The notes: generated by a model not told the origin, from the sequence alone. A stretch of DNA of 64,000 nucleotides from Thermohalobaculum sp039180675 (GCA_039180675.1 JBCDDC010000009.1:76416-140415); one strand, 5' to 3'; counted from the first letter of the stretch, positions 52,843-61,988 are shown. Made by a program: numbers and translations.

Positions 52843-53745
52843 ATGTCCGAAAACATGGATGATCGCTCTGCCATCGGCGGCGAATGGCTGATTGCATTTG
52901 CGGGCCTGGGGCTTGCCTCGGCGCTCGTAAGCGTCTTCCTGCTGACAGATCCGTACTGGAAGCTTGCGTCGATCGGTGCACCCGTCGACGAGACGACCAT
53001 GGCCGTGGCGGAGCTCTTCGATCACGATGGCGAGGAGCTTGATGAGGAAAAGCGGATAGAGTTCGCATTCGCCGACGTGCTGCTCGAGCCCGATCCGCGT
53101 TTGATTGCGCGCCGTGGCCCGGCTGTCTTGGAGACGCCGGCGGTCACTGTTGCGCCGTCGGCCCCAGACGGGCTCGACAGGTTCGTGCGCCGCGCTGGCG
53201 TGCGGGAGATAGAAGGCCCCTCCCGCTTCGAAACCCTTGAGATTCTTGCCAAAGTCGAGGCCCCACGGGGCTACGACGCCGACCTGATCGAGGAGAAGAT
53301 GGAGCTGAGCCCGGGCAAACGCCGGAATGTCCAGCTTCGCCTTGCGCTCGCCGGGCACAACCCGCGCGGGGTCGACGGTATCTTTGGCCCGGACACGCGT
53401 GACGCGATCGCGGCGTTCCAGGCAGAGCTCGGCGCCGAGGAGACGGGTTATCTCGACCCGCCGCTGCTCGCGGCATTGGAGGCCGAGACCGGTGAAGCGT
53501 ATGCGGAATGGCGTCAGCGGCGTGAGATCGCGCTCCTCGCCAGCGTTACGCCGATGCCCCGACCAGAGGTCCAGGAGGAGGCGGAAGGCCGCTGCGTGCG
53601 CGACCAGAGCGGCGAGGTAATCGCCTTCCAGGGCATCATCTGCGACCTGACCGGGCTGCGCGAATCGCTGTTCCGGCTCGAGTTCGCGAGCAACACCCTC
53701 GACGGTGAGCGGCTCGCGTCGCTGGAGACCGCGGCCGACCGCTGA
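52843..53745 (+). CDS. Membrane-anchored peptidoglycan-binding domain protein
   Basis: A 300-residue protein. One N-terminal helix (LIAFAGLGLASALVSVFLL, about 17-35) is followed by an acidic periplasmic part. A PG_binding_1 domain covers about residues 160-215 (GVDGIFGPDTRDAIAAFQAE). A short C-terminal region contains two Cys (RCVRDQ and IICDLTG) that could form a disulfide. An AAGGAGAGG ribosome binding site precedes the ATG at 52843. It is divergent from the mttB-like gene and probably attaches to the cell wall. Confidence 0.78.
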   Translation: MSENMDDRSAIGGEWLIAFAGLGLASALVSVFLLTDPYWKLASIGAPVDETTMAVAELFDHDGEELDEEKRIEFAFADVLLEPDPRLIARRGPAVLETPAVTVAPSAPDGLDRFVRRAGVREIEGPSRFETLEILAKVEAPRGYDADLIEEKMELSPGKRRNVQLRLALAGHNPRGVDGIFGPDTRDAIAAFQAELGAEETGYLDPPLLAALEAETGEAYAEWRQRREIALLASVTPMPRPEVQEEAEGRCVRDQSGEVIAFQGIICDLTGLRESLFRLEFASNTLDGERLASLETAADR

Positions 53746-53746
53746 T

Positions 53747-54367
53747 CTAGGCCCGCCGCGCCATCGCGGTCAGAAGCCCTGCGCCGATCATGAAACTGCC
53801 GCCGATGCGGTTGGCAAGCCGAAGCGTGGCCGGGCTTTTGAACCTTTGCCGCATTTCTCCGACCAGCAGCACCCAGAGCAGAGTGTTCGCCGCCGCGAGT
53901 GCCAGGAACGTCACCTCCAGCACCGCCATCTGCACCAGAAGCGGCCCTTGCGGGTCAATGAACTGCGGCACGAAGGCGATGAAGAACACGATGCTTTTCG
54001 GATTCAATGCCGTCACCACGTAGCTGTTCACAAACATCCCCCGCAGGCTCGCCCGCATCCCCTCAGGCGCATCCGACGGCGCTGGCCTTGCGCGCCACAG
54101 CCCGATGCCGAGCCAGATCAGATAGGCCGCGCCCGCGAATTTCAGGATCGTGAAAAGCGTCGCCGATGTGGCCAGAACCGCGCCGGCACCCGCAAGCGAG
54201 ATCGTCATCGCCGTGAAATCGCCCAGGGTGACGCCGGGAACCGTCGCCCAGGCCGAGGAACGGCCCCGGCCAAGCGCATAGGAGACAACCAGCATCACCG
54301 TCGGCCCCGGAATAGCGAGCAGGGCGGCGCTTGCCAGTGTAAAGGCGATCCAGATTTCAAAATCCAT
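53747..54367 (-). CDS. LysE/RhtB family amino acid exporter
   Basis: A 206-residue inner-membrane protein with six predicted helices. The family motif AIPGPTVMLVVSYALGRGR is near the N-terminus, and VTALNPKSIVFFIAFVPQF in the middle is diagnostic. These proteins export amino acids such as homoserine or threonine. The gene is alone and converges with the peptidoglycan-binding gene. Confidence 0.9.
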   Translation of the reverse strand: MDFEIWIAFTLASAALLAIPGPTVMLVVSYALGRGRSSAWATVPGVTLGDFTAMTISLAGAGAVLATSATLFTILKFAGAAYLIWLGIGLWRARPAPSDAPEGMRASLRGMFVNSYVVTALNPKSIVFFIAFVPQFIDPQGPLLVQMAVLEVTFLALAAANTLLWVLLVGEMRQRFKSPATLRLANRIGGSFMIGAGLLTAMARRA

Positions 54368-54430
54368 AGGAGGGCTCCGTCAGGTTTTCCCAACGAAGCC
54401 CGCGAATATCGGAAAAGACAAGCGGAAAGC

Positions 54431-55822
54431 TCAGCCCGCGAAGAACTCCGATTCCGCGCCCAGATATCCATCCCATGCGAACCAATAGGCGATATGCCCG
54501 GCGACGCGAGGCAGCTTCGCGCCGTCTGGGCCGACCAGGGTCTCTTCCTTCACGGTCCAGATCTGATCACCCTCGGCGATCAACTCCTCCGGATTGCGCC
54601 CAGCGGTGAAGCGCAGATTGTTGCGCTCATACGCCCTGACTGTGCGCCCCGCAGTGTTGCCGATCAGCACAAGGGGATTTCCGGCAACCTCGTCGTTCAG
54701 GACCCGGCCGCCTTCGAATGCCTTGAGCGCCCAGGCCTTCGCACCGCCGAAGATGCGCACGCCAAAGACGTATTCCTTCTGCTTCAGCCGGCTTTCATCA
54801 ACCTGGGCCGGAAACATGAGATTGGGGGAGGCGAAGTAATCCCGGTAGACGACCCCCGACCCGTAATCGCGGCTGAACCCGGTCCTCAGCGTGATGACCT
54901 TTGTCTCTGGGTTCTTCTCCTTCCAGTCCTTCCAGGGTGCGATGGCGATCGGGCGCTGCTTGAGCTCGATCCCGCTATCGACCAGGTCGCCCGAAACAGG
55001 CTTGCCGGTGAACTGGTTCCAGAGCGAATGGGTCTGCCTGTCAAACATCAGCTTGTTCGATCGGTAGAGAAAGCCCGAAGAGCCGAAGACCAGCGGCTCC
55101 TCGAAACCCTTGATCCCGCCTGTCTCGAACAGGATGCCAGAGCCGCAGAGCGTGCAGTAAGCCATGGCCAGCGGCACGCCGCCGATCGTGTCATTGAACA
55201 TCTCGTGCCAGCCCATGATTCTTAGCGGATAGGCTCGCGCATCGCCGTTGATAGAGACGCCGAAGACGAGGTCCGTATCCAGCAGATACTCGGCCTCGGG
55301 CGCATCGGCCCCGACCAGGATCGGGTTGTCGATCGAGGGGATCCCGTCCTTGCGCACGCCGCCCCAGGCGATCTCCTCGAACCGGATCTTCATGCGCTCA
55401 CGCTTCAGATGCTCGGGCTTCAGGAAGACGTCGAAATAGGGGTCGATCGAGAGGAAGACGTCGCGCTTCATGTCGATAAAAGCGGGGTGGGGAACATGCT
55501 CGGGATGCGCCTCCTGCCAAAGCATCCACTCATGCCAGGTACGTGCGGTGTGGTTGCCGGTCATGCCGTGCAGAAGGGCGAGGATCGGCTCCTCGCTGTT
55601 GGGCGTGTAGCGCAGGGCAAAGATCAGGGGCGCGATCAGGTCGTCACCGCGGCGCTGGTCGATATGGGTGATTGCTGCCTCATACCGGCTCTTGCTCGCG
55701 ATCAGCAGGTCGCGTATCGCCGTCGCGGTCGCATCATCCTCGGCAAGCGCGCGGGTGGGAGCCATAGGTAGGGCGCTAGAGGCAGCCATGCCGGCAAGCG
55801 CAGTGCGGCGGGTCAAAAACAT
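54431..55822 (-). CDS. DUF3179 family exported protein
   Basis: A 463-residue protein with a signal peptide that includes a twin-arginine-like TRRTALAGMAASSALP. The DUF3179 core is visible in SINGDARAYPLRIMGWHEMF, AMAYCTLCGSGILF and FGSSGFLYRSNKLMFDRQTH, including CTLCG with two cysteines. The role of the family is unknown. The cysteine pair may bind metal or act as a redox centre. The ATG at 55822 has a GGGAGAAC ribosome binding site. Confidence 0.85.
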   Translation of the reverse strand: MFLTRRTALAGMAASSALPMAPTRALAEDDATATAIRDLLIASKSRYEAAITHIDQRRGDDLIAPLIFALRYTPNSEEPILALLHGMTGNHTARTWHEWMLWQEAHPEHVPHPAFIDMKRDVFLSIDPYFDVFLKPEHLKRERMKIRFEEIAWGGVRKDGIPSIDNPILVGADAPEAEYLLDTDLVFGVSINGDARAYPLRIMGWHEMFNDTIGGVPLAMAYCTLCGSGILFETGGIKGFEEPLVFGSSGFLYRSNKLMFDRQTHSLWNQFTGKPVSGDLVDSGIELKQRPIAIAPWKDWKEKNPETKVITLRTGFSRDYGSGVVYRDYFASPNLMFPAQVDESRLKQKEYVFGVRIFGGAKAWALKAFEGGRVLNDEVAGNPLVLIGNTAGRTVRAYERNNLRFTAGRNPEELIAEGDQIWTVKEETLVGPDGAKLPRVAGHIAYWFAWDGYLGAESEFFAG

Positions 55823-55985
55823 CAGCAGGTTCTCCCATATGGGTGCGGCACCCTGTCCAGATGCCAGCAAGCACGATGACTTGCCAGTCACAGGGGCGTG
55901 TGAGTTGTTTCGCTCCGGCTGCCTTAACCGGGATCTATTTGGCGAGAGTGCAAATTGCGCAATCCTCGGCTAGAACTCGGCCGGG

Positions 55986-56966
55986 ATGGGCGGAATCGCA
56001 GTCATTATCGTCAACTACAACGCTGCAGATCTGGCGATCAGCGCGATCGAAAGCGTGTTGGACAAGGATCATGGCGGCCGGGCCGTCGAGGTGCATCTCG
56101 TTGACAACGCCTCCCCGCAGGCCGATGCGCAGAAGCTCTTGGCTGCAGCCGAGGCGCGCGGCTGGAACGACAGGGTCGAGCTCTATCCGGAGGATGAAAA
56201 TCACGGCTTCGGGCGCGGGAATAACCTGGTTCTACGCCGGTTGGCGGAGCGTGATGTACCCCCGGACTATGTGTTTCTCCTCAACCCCGACGCGGCGCTA
56301 TCGAACGAGGCGATCGCGGCACTCGCGGATTTTCTCGACCGGCATCCAAAGGCTGCGGTCGCGGGCGCCCGGATCACGAAGCCCGGTAGTGGTCCGGTCA
56401 CCGCCGCTTTCCGCTTCCCCTCAATCATCGGTGAGTTCTCGCAGGCACTCGCCTTTGGCCCGGTAGCGCGGGTGCTGAGGAAGTGGCGCGTGCCGCTCTC
56501 TCCCGATCTCGACACCAGCGAGGTCGATTGGGTTGCGGGCGCCGCGATGATGGGCCGGCTCTCCGCGCTAAAGGAAGTCGGGTTCTTCGATCCAGCCTAC
56601 TTCCTCTACTACGAGGAGGTGGATCTGATGCGCCGTCTCAAGCGCGTGGGCTGGCAGACATGGTATGTCGCCGAAGCCGAGGTCGAGCATGTCGAGGGGG
56701 CCTCGACCGATGTCAAAAGTGGCCGGGAGGAGCGGCGGCGCAGCCCTGCATACCTCTATGAGAGTTGGCGGATATACTACATCAAGAACCATGGTCGGCT
56801 CGGGGCCATCGTTGCGGCCGCCGCTCGGATCCTAGGCGCTGTTCTCAATAGACCGATAGTCACTCTCAGGCGTCGCGCGCCCGCTGGTCCGTTGTTCTTC
56901 TTTCGCGATTTCTGGGCGGTTGGCGTTCGCCCGCTTATCGGTTTAAAGGCCAGATCGTATGAGTGA
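55986..56966 (+). CDS. Family 2 glycosyltransferase, rhamnosyltransferase-like
   Basis: A 326-residue GT2 protein. It starts with AVIIVNYNAADLAISAIESV, has a DxD-like NPDAALSNEAI and DWVAGAAMMGRLSALKEVGF, and the acceptor-side motif YEEVDLMRRLKRVGWQTWYV. A C-terminal basic region probably lies at the membrane. The stop overlaps the next open frame by 8 bases. It begins a surface-polysaccharide cluster that includes the broken acetyltransferase and the second glycosyltransferase. Confidence 0.88.
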   Translation: MGGIAVIIVNYNAADLAISAIESVLDKDHGGRAVEVHLVDNASPQADAQKLLAAAEARGWNDRVELYPEDENHGFGRGNNLVLRRLAERDVPPDYVFLLNPDAALSNEAIAALADFLDRHPKAAVAGARITKPGSGPVTAAFRFPSIIGEFSQALAFGPVARVLRKWRVPLSPDLDTSEVDWVAGAAMMGRLSALKEVGFFDPAYFLYYEEVDLMRRLKRVGWQTWYVAEAEVEHVEGASTDVKSGREERRRSPAYLYESWRIYYIKNHGRLGAIVAAAARILGAVLNRPIVTLRRRAPAGPLFFFRDFWAVGVRPLIGLKARSYE

Positions 56967-57461
56967 TCCGACCGATTTCGAACCCAATCTAGGCGCGGAC
57001 AACTCAAACCCGCCGGGAATCGGTTTCTGGGCCCTGGTTCCGGAGGATCTGGCGACCCATGGGGGAGACTTGTTTTCCGAGGGTTTCTGGGCGCTTCTCT
57101 GGCACCGGTTTGGGAGCTGGCGGATGAGCGTGCGGCAGAAGTTTCTGCTACGGCCGCTGTCGACTCTCTATCACGTAGTGGCGAAGCTTTGCGAATCGAT
57201 CTGCGGCATCCTGCTCCCCTACACGTTCCACTTGGGGCTGCGTTTGAAGCTGGAGCATTTCGGAACATGACCCTATTCACGTACACAGTCGGCGTAAGTG
57301 AGATCATTGGCCAGAACATCAAGTTTCAGGTTGCAGGTTTTGGCTGTCCACAGGGGCGCCCAAGCATCGCGCACGGGTTCAAGGCCAGGGCACGAGCGAG
57401 CGCCGTCCTTATCGGCATTCCTGCGAAGCTGATCTGGCGGCGCGAGAACGCCCGGCAATGA
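56959..57461 (+). pseudogene. Broken serine O-acetyltransferase-like gene (frameshift and internal deletion)
   Basis: The first 103 codons (to TGA 57268-57270) match the N-terminal part of serine acetyltransferase-like proteins linked to polysaccharide genes (SVRQKFLLRPLSTLYHVVAK to LGLRLKLEHFG). The next part continues in another frame from MTLFTYTVGVSEIIGQN to the stop at 57459-57461 and ends with the typical tail LIGIPAKLIWR. A single-base loss after LEHFG explains the shift. Most of the hexapeptide-repeat region between GRPSIAHGF and ASAVLIGIPAKL is also missing, so a simple sequencing error would not repair it. The gene is flanked by two glycosyltransferases and overlaps both. Confidence 0.8.
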
Positions 57462-58420
57462 TTGGCGCTGTCGTGATCGGCCGGAACGAGGGTGAGCGCC
57501 TGATCCGTTGTCTCGCCTCCGTCAAGGGTGTCGAAAGTATGGTTTACGTCGACTCCGGCTCCACTGACGGCTCTGTCGATGCGGCACGCGAGGCGGGGGC
57601 TGATGTCGTGGAACTCGACCTTTCCCAACCCTTCACGGCCGCGCGGGCGCGGAATGCTGGATTTGAGCGCCTTATGAAGATCGGGAAGTTGACGTATGTC
57701 CAGTTTGTTGACGGTGATTGTGAGATGCAAAGTGACTGGTTTGAGGCGGCGGATTCATTTCTTGAGCGCAATCCCAAGGTGGCTGTTGTCTTCGGTCGTG
57801 TTCGTGAACGGTTCCCTGAAGTTTCGATTTACAATCAGCTTTGTGATGAAGAATGGAACACTCCGATAGGGAAGAGCCTCTATTGCGGCGGTATCGCGAT
57901 GTTTCGTGCCCGGGCGTTAGAAGCGGTTGGCGGCTTCCGCGATGACCTGATCGCGGGCGAGGAGCCGGAGCTCTGTGTTCGCCTCGGTCTCAAGGGCTGG
58001 GAGATCTGGCGGATCGATGCCGAGATGACCCTCCACGACGCGGCGATGACCCGCATTGGCCAGTGGTGGACCCGGGCGCGGCGGTCTGGCCATGCGGCGG
58101 CAGAGTTCGCCGTGCTTCATGGCAGCAGGCCGGAGCGGCATGGGGTCCGTCCCACCGTGCGTGCGCTCGGCTGGGGGTTGTTCCTGCCGCTGGTGATCGT
58201 CGGCGCAGGTGTTCTCGTCACGCCCTGGGCAGCCGCACTCTTGCTGCTCTACCCGCTGCAGATCCTGCGCCTCGCTCTCTCGCGGGCCGCAGGGGAGCGG
58301 ATCTCCTGGATCTGGGCCGCTGCGATGGTGGCCGGGAAGTTCGCCGAGGCGCGCGGCGCCCTCGATTACTACATCGGTCGGCTCACGAAGCGGCGCTCGG
58401 GGCTCATCGAGTACAAGTGA
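57458..58420 (+). CDS. Family 2 glycosyltransferase with C-terminal membrane helices
   Basis: A 320-residue GT2 protein. The nucleotide-sugar strand is AVVIGRNEGERLIRCLASV, the metal-binding motif is FVDGDCEM, and the acceptor motif is AGEEPELCVRLGLKGWEIW. Two hydrophobic segments (about 225-275) probably anchor it, as in WGLFLPLVIVGAGVLVTPWA. The start overlaps the pseudogene stop by 4 bases. It likely adds a sugar to an exopolysaccharide or lipid carrier. No polymerase or flippase is in view. Confidence 0.88.
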   Translation: MIGAVVIGRNEGERLIRCLASVKGVESMVYVDSGSTDGSVDAAREAGADVVELDLSQPFTAARARNAGFERLMKIGKLTYVQFVDGDCEMQSDWFEAADSFLERNPKVAVVFGRVRERFPEVSIYNQLCDEEWNTPIGKSLYCGGIAMFRARALEAVGGFRDDLIAGEEPELCVRLGLKGWEIWRIDAEMTLHDAAMTRIGQWWTRARRSGHAAAEFAVLHGSRPERHGVRPTVRALGWGLFLPLVIVGAGVLVTPWAAALLLLYPLQILRLALSRAAGERISWIWAAAMVAGKFAEARGALDYYIGRLTKRRSGLIEYK

Positions 58421-58515
58421 CCCGGACCATCCTGCGTCCGCCGCCAAAGCGCAGCTTGACCATCGGGCGGCGATACTACTTTCATCACTCTGCCTTTTTG
58501 GGCCGGAGAACCTGC

Positions 58516-59592
58516 ATGGGCATGGAGTTCACATCGCTCGGGGTGCTTCTCGATCATGGTTTCGACACCGTGATCGACGTGCGCAGCCCGGCTGAGTACG
58601 CCGAGGATCACCTTCCCGGCGCGATCAATCTGCCCGTTCTGAACGATACGGAGCGCGCCGAAGTCGGCACGATCTATGTGCAGGAGAGCCCGTTTCTTGC
58701 CCGAAAGCTCGGCGCGGCCATGGTCTTCCGCAACGCCGCCCGTCACATTGAGGGGCCGCTCAGCCATCATGATGGCGCCTGGCGGCCGCTCGTCTACTGC
58801 TGGCGGGGCGGCCAGCGCTCCGGCGCGTTCCGCTGGATGCTGGAGCAGATCGGCTGGCGCGCTGCGGCGATCGAAGGTGGGTATCGGACCTATCGCAGCC
58901 TCGTCCACAGCATGCTCTACGACACGGCACTGGAGCACCACTTCCTGCTGCTGGATGGATACACCGGCACCGCAAAGACCGAGACCCTGCAGGTGCTGGC
59001 GTCACGGGGACGCCAGGTTCTGGATCTCGAAGACCTCGCGGCCCATCGTGGCTCTCTGCTCGGCGCGACCGAGACACCCCAGCCCGAACAGAAGATGTTC
59101 GAGAGCCGGATCGCCACCGCGCTCGCCCGCTTCGATCCGGAGGAGCCCGTTCTGGTGGAGGCGGAGTCGAACAAGATCGGCGCCCGGATCATTCCGCCAA
59201 CCCTATGGGCGGCGATGAAGACCGCCGATCGCGTCGAGATCTCCGCCGACCTAGCGGCGCGTACCGGTTACCTCCTGCACGCCTATGACGATGTCCTGTC
59301 GAACGGTGCGCGGCTTCGCGCGCTGCTTACCCATCTGCGGGAGGTGCGCGGCCATGCCGTCGTCGACGGGTGGTTCGATTTGATCGATGCAGGCGATAAA
59401 CGCGCGCTGACCCGGGCGCTGATCGAGGAGCATTACGACCCCGCCTATGCTGCCTCGCGCCGCAAACGGGCCCTCCGCCCGGTCGCGACCGTGCGGGTCG
59501 AGAGTTTGGATCATGCTGGGATTGCGTCGGCCGCCGATATGATCGAGAGGTTGCTCGATCAGGTGCCTCGGCCGCTTGCCAGCGCGATGTGA
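58516..59592 (+). CDS. mnmH: tRNA 2-selenouridine synthase
   Basis: A 358-residue two-domain enzyme. The N-terminal rhodanese domain has VIDVRSPAEYAEDHLPGAIN and the catalytic Cys in YCWRGGQRSGA. The C-terminal P-loop domain starts LLLDGYTGTAKTETLQVL (the second Gly of the canonical loop is changed to Thr-Ala). It replaces the sulfur of 2-thiouridine at the tRNA wobble position with selenium from selenophosphate. The ATG at 58516 was chosen. It converges with, and overlaps by 34 bases, the selD fusion gene that provides selenophosphate. Confidence 0.92.
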   Translation: MGMEFTSLGVLLDHGFDTVIDVRSPAEYAEDHLPGAINLPVLNDTERAEVGTIYVQESPFLARKLGAAMVFRNAARHIEGPLSHHDGAWRPLVYCWRGGQRSGAFRWMLEQIGWRAAAIEGGYRTYRSLVHSMLYDTALEHHFLLLDGYTGTAKTETLQVLASRGRQVLDLEDLAAHRGSLLGATETPQPEQKMFESRIATALARFDPEEPVLVEAESNKIGARIIPPTLWAAMKTADRVEISADLAARTGYLLHAYDDVLSNGARLRALLTHLREVRGHAVVDGWFDLIDAGDKRALTRALIEEHYDPAYAASRRKRALRPVATVRVESLDHAGIASAADMIERLLDQVPRPLASAM

Positions 59593-61733
59593 GGCGCGCC
59601 CGCGCGTAGGGTGCCGATCCTTGCAGCGTGATAACCTTCTTCCCGCAACTGCCCGAGGATCGCATCGGCCGCGTCCGGTGCCACCGCCGCAAGCAAACCC
59701 CCGGCGGTCTGCGGGTCGAACAGCAGACCCTGCCGCGGGCCTTCCTCGATCCAGGGCGCGATAGCCCGGTTCTCACGAAACAGGGTCGAGCGGACGCCGC
59801 GCTGAGACAGCTCCTCGGCGCCCGTCATCAGCGGGATGGCATCGAGATCCAGTTCCGCGCTCAGCCTGGAGCCTTCGCAAATGCCCCAGAGATGCCCAGC
59901 AAGACCAAAGCCGGTCACATCGGTCATCGCATGTGCGTCGGCGAGGTGCAGCGCGGCTTGGCCCTGCGGCTGGCACATCAGCTCCAAAGCCGTGAGAACC
60001 CACGCACCCTTCGCTTCGCCCGCCATCTCGGCCGCCATAAGAACACCGCTTCCGAGCGGTTTGGTCAGGATCAGCGCGTCCCCGTCCCGCCCGCCAATGA
60101 GCGTGATCGGGTTGCTTTCGCAGAGCCCTGTGACTGAGAAGCCGATGGTGAGTTCCGTCCCGGTCGAACTATGGCCACCAACAATCTCGGCCCCCGCCGC
60201 ATGCATCACCTCCCGCGCGGCCTCCATGACCTCGCGCAGCGTGCGCTCCTGCAGGGCAGGGGAGAGCCGGGGCAGGATGACGGTGGTCGTTGCCGCCTGC
60301 GGCGCGGCGCCCATTGCCCAGATATCGCCCAGCGCGTGGACCGCCGCGATCCGGGCCAGACGGACCGGATCCTCGGTGAAGGCGCGCAGATGATCTGAGG
60401 TGAAGACTTGCCGCGCCAGCCCGGTCGTCAGGATGGCCGCATCGTCGCCCGGGGCGGGTGTGATATCGGGCCGGACCGGAGTCTCCGGTGGACCTAGGGC
60501 GCCAGTCAGCGCCCCGCGGCCCACCTTTGCTCCGCACCCACCGCACATGGGCTTGTCGCCCAGCGCCTCTCGCAGACCATCAGCATGCACGCTGGGCAGG
60601 GCGGGGGGTGACATCGCCGGAAGCTCGCGGAACTTGGTCATGAAGCGCTGATCGATCCGGTCCTTCAGCCGCCACATCCCCGGCCCGCTAAGCGCGACAC
60701 CAAACCGCTCGCCAATCGCGTTCCGCTCTCCTAGCGAGATGAGCTTGAGATAGTCGCGCTGGGGCCGATAGTCCTTCAGCACGCCACCCGATGCCCTGGC
60801 TCGCAGGTTGTGGAAGAGCACCGGCGCCTGGCGCACGGCATAGACACCTGCCCGGGGCAGGGCGTACCGTTCCATCGCCGCGCAATCCCCCACGGCGAAG
60901 ATATCCGGATCGCTGGTCTGAAGCGTGTCGCGGACCTCGAGAAACCCGGATCTGTGGCGGAGCCCGACCCCCGCCAGCCAGTCATAGGGGCGTGCACCGG
61001 CCGCGCCCGTCACGAAACCCGCCGCGACCTCGCACCCATCGGCCAAACGCAGCCCGTCGGCCGTGATCGCGGCGATCCCAGCATTCTCGATCATGTCGAT
61101 ATCGAGCGCGGCTAAGCGCGCCCTGACCCGTCGCGCCGCTGCCGATCCGAGGGCGGAGAGCGCGGTCTCCCTCTCGATCACCCGCACCCTCGCCTCCCGC
61201 CCCCTGGTCTTCAGCGCGAAGGCCATGGCCATGGCAAGCTCGACCCCAGCCACCCCGCCGCCGATGATGGCGACATCCGCGGCGCCCTCTTGGCCGACGA
61301 ACGCATCCCACCGCTCGGCGAATTGCCCAAGCGGTTTGGCGGGCGTGGCGAAACGGTCGAACCCTTCCAGCTCCGGCATGCCCGAAGTTATCCCGATATC
61401 TATGGAGGCGATATCGAAGGCGATCGGCGGGCGGCCTGGCACGTGGATCAACCGCTCGGCCAAATCGAGATCCGTGGCCGCACCCACGACCAGCCGCGCC
61501 CCGGCGAACCGGCAGAGCCGGACCAGATCGATATCGAGTTCGTCCCGCGTGTAATGCCCGGCCACGAAGCCCGGCAGCATGCCGGAATAGGGTGCCGTCG
61601 GCCCGGGATTGATCACCGTGAGCCGCGCCCCGGCCAGCGGGGCCATCCCCCAACGCCTGAGCACGAGCGCATGGGTGTGCCCGCCCCCCACCAGGGCAAT
61701 GTCGCGGGTCTTCGGCAGGTTCGGATCGTCCAT
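59559..61733 (-). CDS. selD: Selenide, water dikinase fused to an N-terminal FAD/NAD(P) oxidoreductase domain
   Basis: A 724-residue fusion. Residues 1-370 have a pyridine-nucleotide-disulfide-type oxidoreductase domain with IALVGGGHTHALVLRRW at the start and IFAVGDCAAME near the FAD site. Residues from about 390 to the end are SelD, with the catalytic Cys and Lys in MCGGCGAKVG and the ATP region TSDHLRAFTEDPVRLARIAA. It makes selenophosphate from ATP and selenide. The N-terminal domain probably supplies reduced selenium, which is inferred. The ATG at 61733 is chosen. Confidence 0.92.
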   Translation of the reverse strand: MDDPNLPKTRDIALVGGGHTHALVLRRWGMAPLAGARLTVINPGPTAPYSGMLPGFVAGHYTRDELDIDLVRLCRFAGARLVVGAATDLDLAERLIHVPGRPPIAFDIASIDIGITSGMPELEGFDRFATPAKPLGQFAERWDAFVGQEGAADVAIIGGGVAGVELAMAMAFALKTRGREARVRVIERETALSALGSAAARRVRARLAALDIDMIENAGIAAITADGLRLADGCEVAAGFVTGAAGARPYDWLAGVGLRHRSGFLEVRDTLQTSDPDIFAVGDCAAMERYALPRAGVYAVRQAPVLFHNLRARASGGVLKDYRPQRDYLKLISLGERNAIGERFGVALSGPGMWRLKDRIDQRFMTKFRELPAMSPPALPSVHADGLREALGDKPMCGGCGAKVGRGALTGALGPPETPVRPDITPAPGDDAAILTTGLARQVFTSDHLRAFTEDPVRLARIAAVHALGDIWAMGAAPQAATTTVILPRLSPALQERTLREVMEAAREVMHAAGAEIVGGHSSTGTELTIGFSVTGLCESNPITLIGGRDGDALILTKPLGSGVLMAAEMAGEAKGAWVLTALELMCQPQGQAALHLADAHAMTDVTGFGLAGHLWGICEGSRLSAELDLDAIPLMTGAEELSQRGVRSTLFRENRAIAPWIEEGPRQGLLFDPQTAGGLLAAVAPDAADAILGQLREEGYHAARIGTLRAGAPHIALASGRGT

Positions 61734-61850
61734 AGGGCCTTCTACCCGGAAACCGCCGCACGGCAACCCAAGCAGAGCGCAAAGCCATCCACGCCCGGGC
61801 GCGATCATGGCTGCGTAGGCGAGAAGAGAGGCGGCGATCGCAGAAAGCGC

Positions 61851-61895
61851 TGGAGGCGACGGCCGGAATCGAACCGGCGTACACGGATTTGCAAT
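61851..61895 (-). repeat. 3' half of tRNA-Cys without 5' half: attachment site of a prophage
   Basis: Read on the minus strand, this 45-base segment begins inside an anticodon loop (ATTGCAAATCCGT, anticodon GCA). It continues with a complete T arm (GCCGG, loop TTCGATT, CCGGC), the acceptor 3' strand CGTCGCC and TCCA. Upstream (towards 61950) there is no matching acceptor 5' strand, D arm or anticodon 5' stem, so no intact tRNA is present. This is the usual look of the displaced 3' end left when an integrase recombines at a tRNA anticodon loop. The intact tRNA-Cys should then lie at the far end of the element, right of the window. Confidence 0.8.
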
Positions 61896-61929
61896 TCACC
61901 TACTGCCCGTTGATGCGCAACGATTTTTT

Positions 61930-61988
61930 GTTGAGAGATCTGGCGCCAAAGCCCCAGACAAACGGTGAATGTTGAGACGCCGTTGAGA
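61930..61988. repeat. Three direct GTTGAGA repeats next to the attachment core
   Basis: Copies of GTTGAGA occur at 61930-61936, 61971-61977 and 61982-61988, in the same orientation, 35 to 93 bases from the tRNA-derived core and on the prophage side. Short spaced direct repeats at such positions are typical of arm-type integrase binding sites. The identity as integrase sites is inferred. Confidence 0.4.

Noticed and set aside
53705..55225. 506-codon + strand frame opposite LysE and DUF3179
   Set aside because: Both minus-strand genes have clear family motifs. The + frame is rich in Arg, His and Asp without motifs.
61855..61950. A complete tRNA-Cys gene on the minus strand
   Set aside because: Only the half from the anticodon loop to the 3' end fits. 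The D arm, acceptor 5' strand and anticodon 5' stem are absent, so it is called a displaced fragment.
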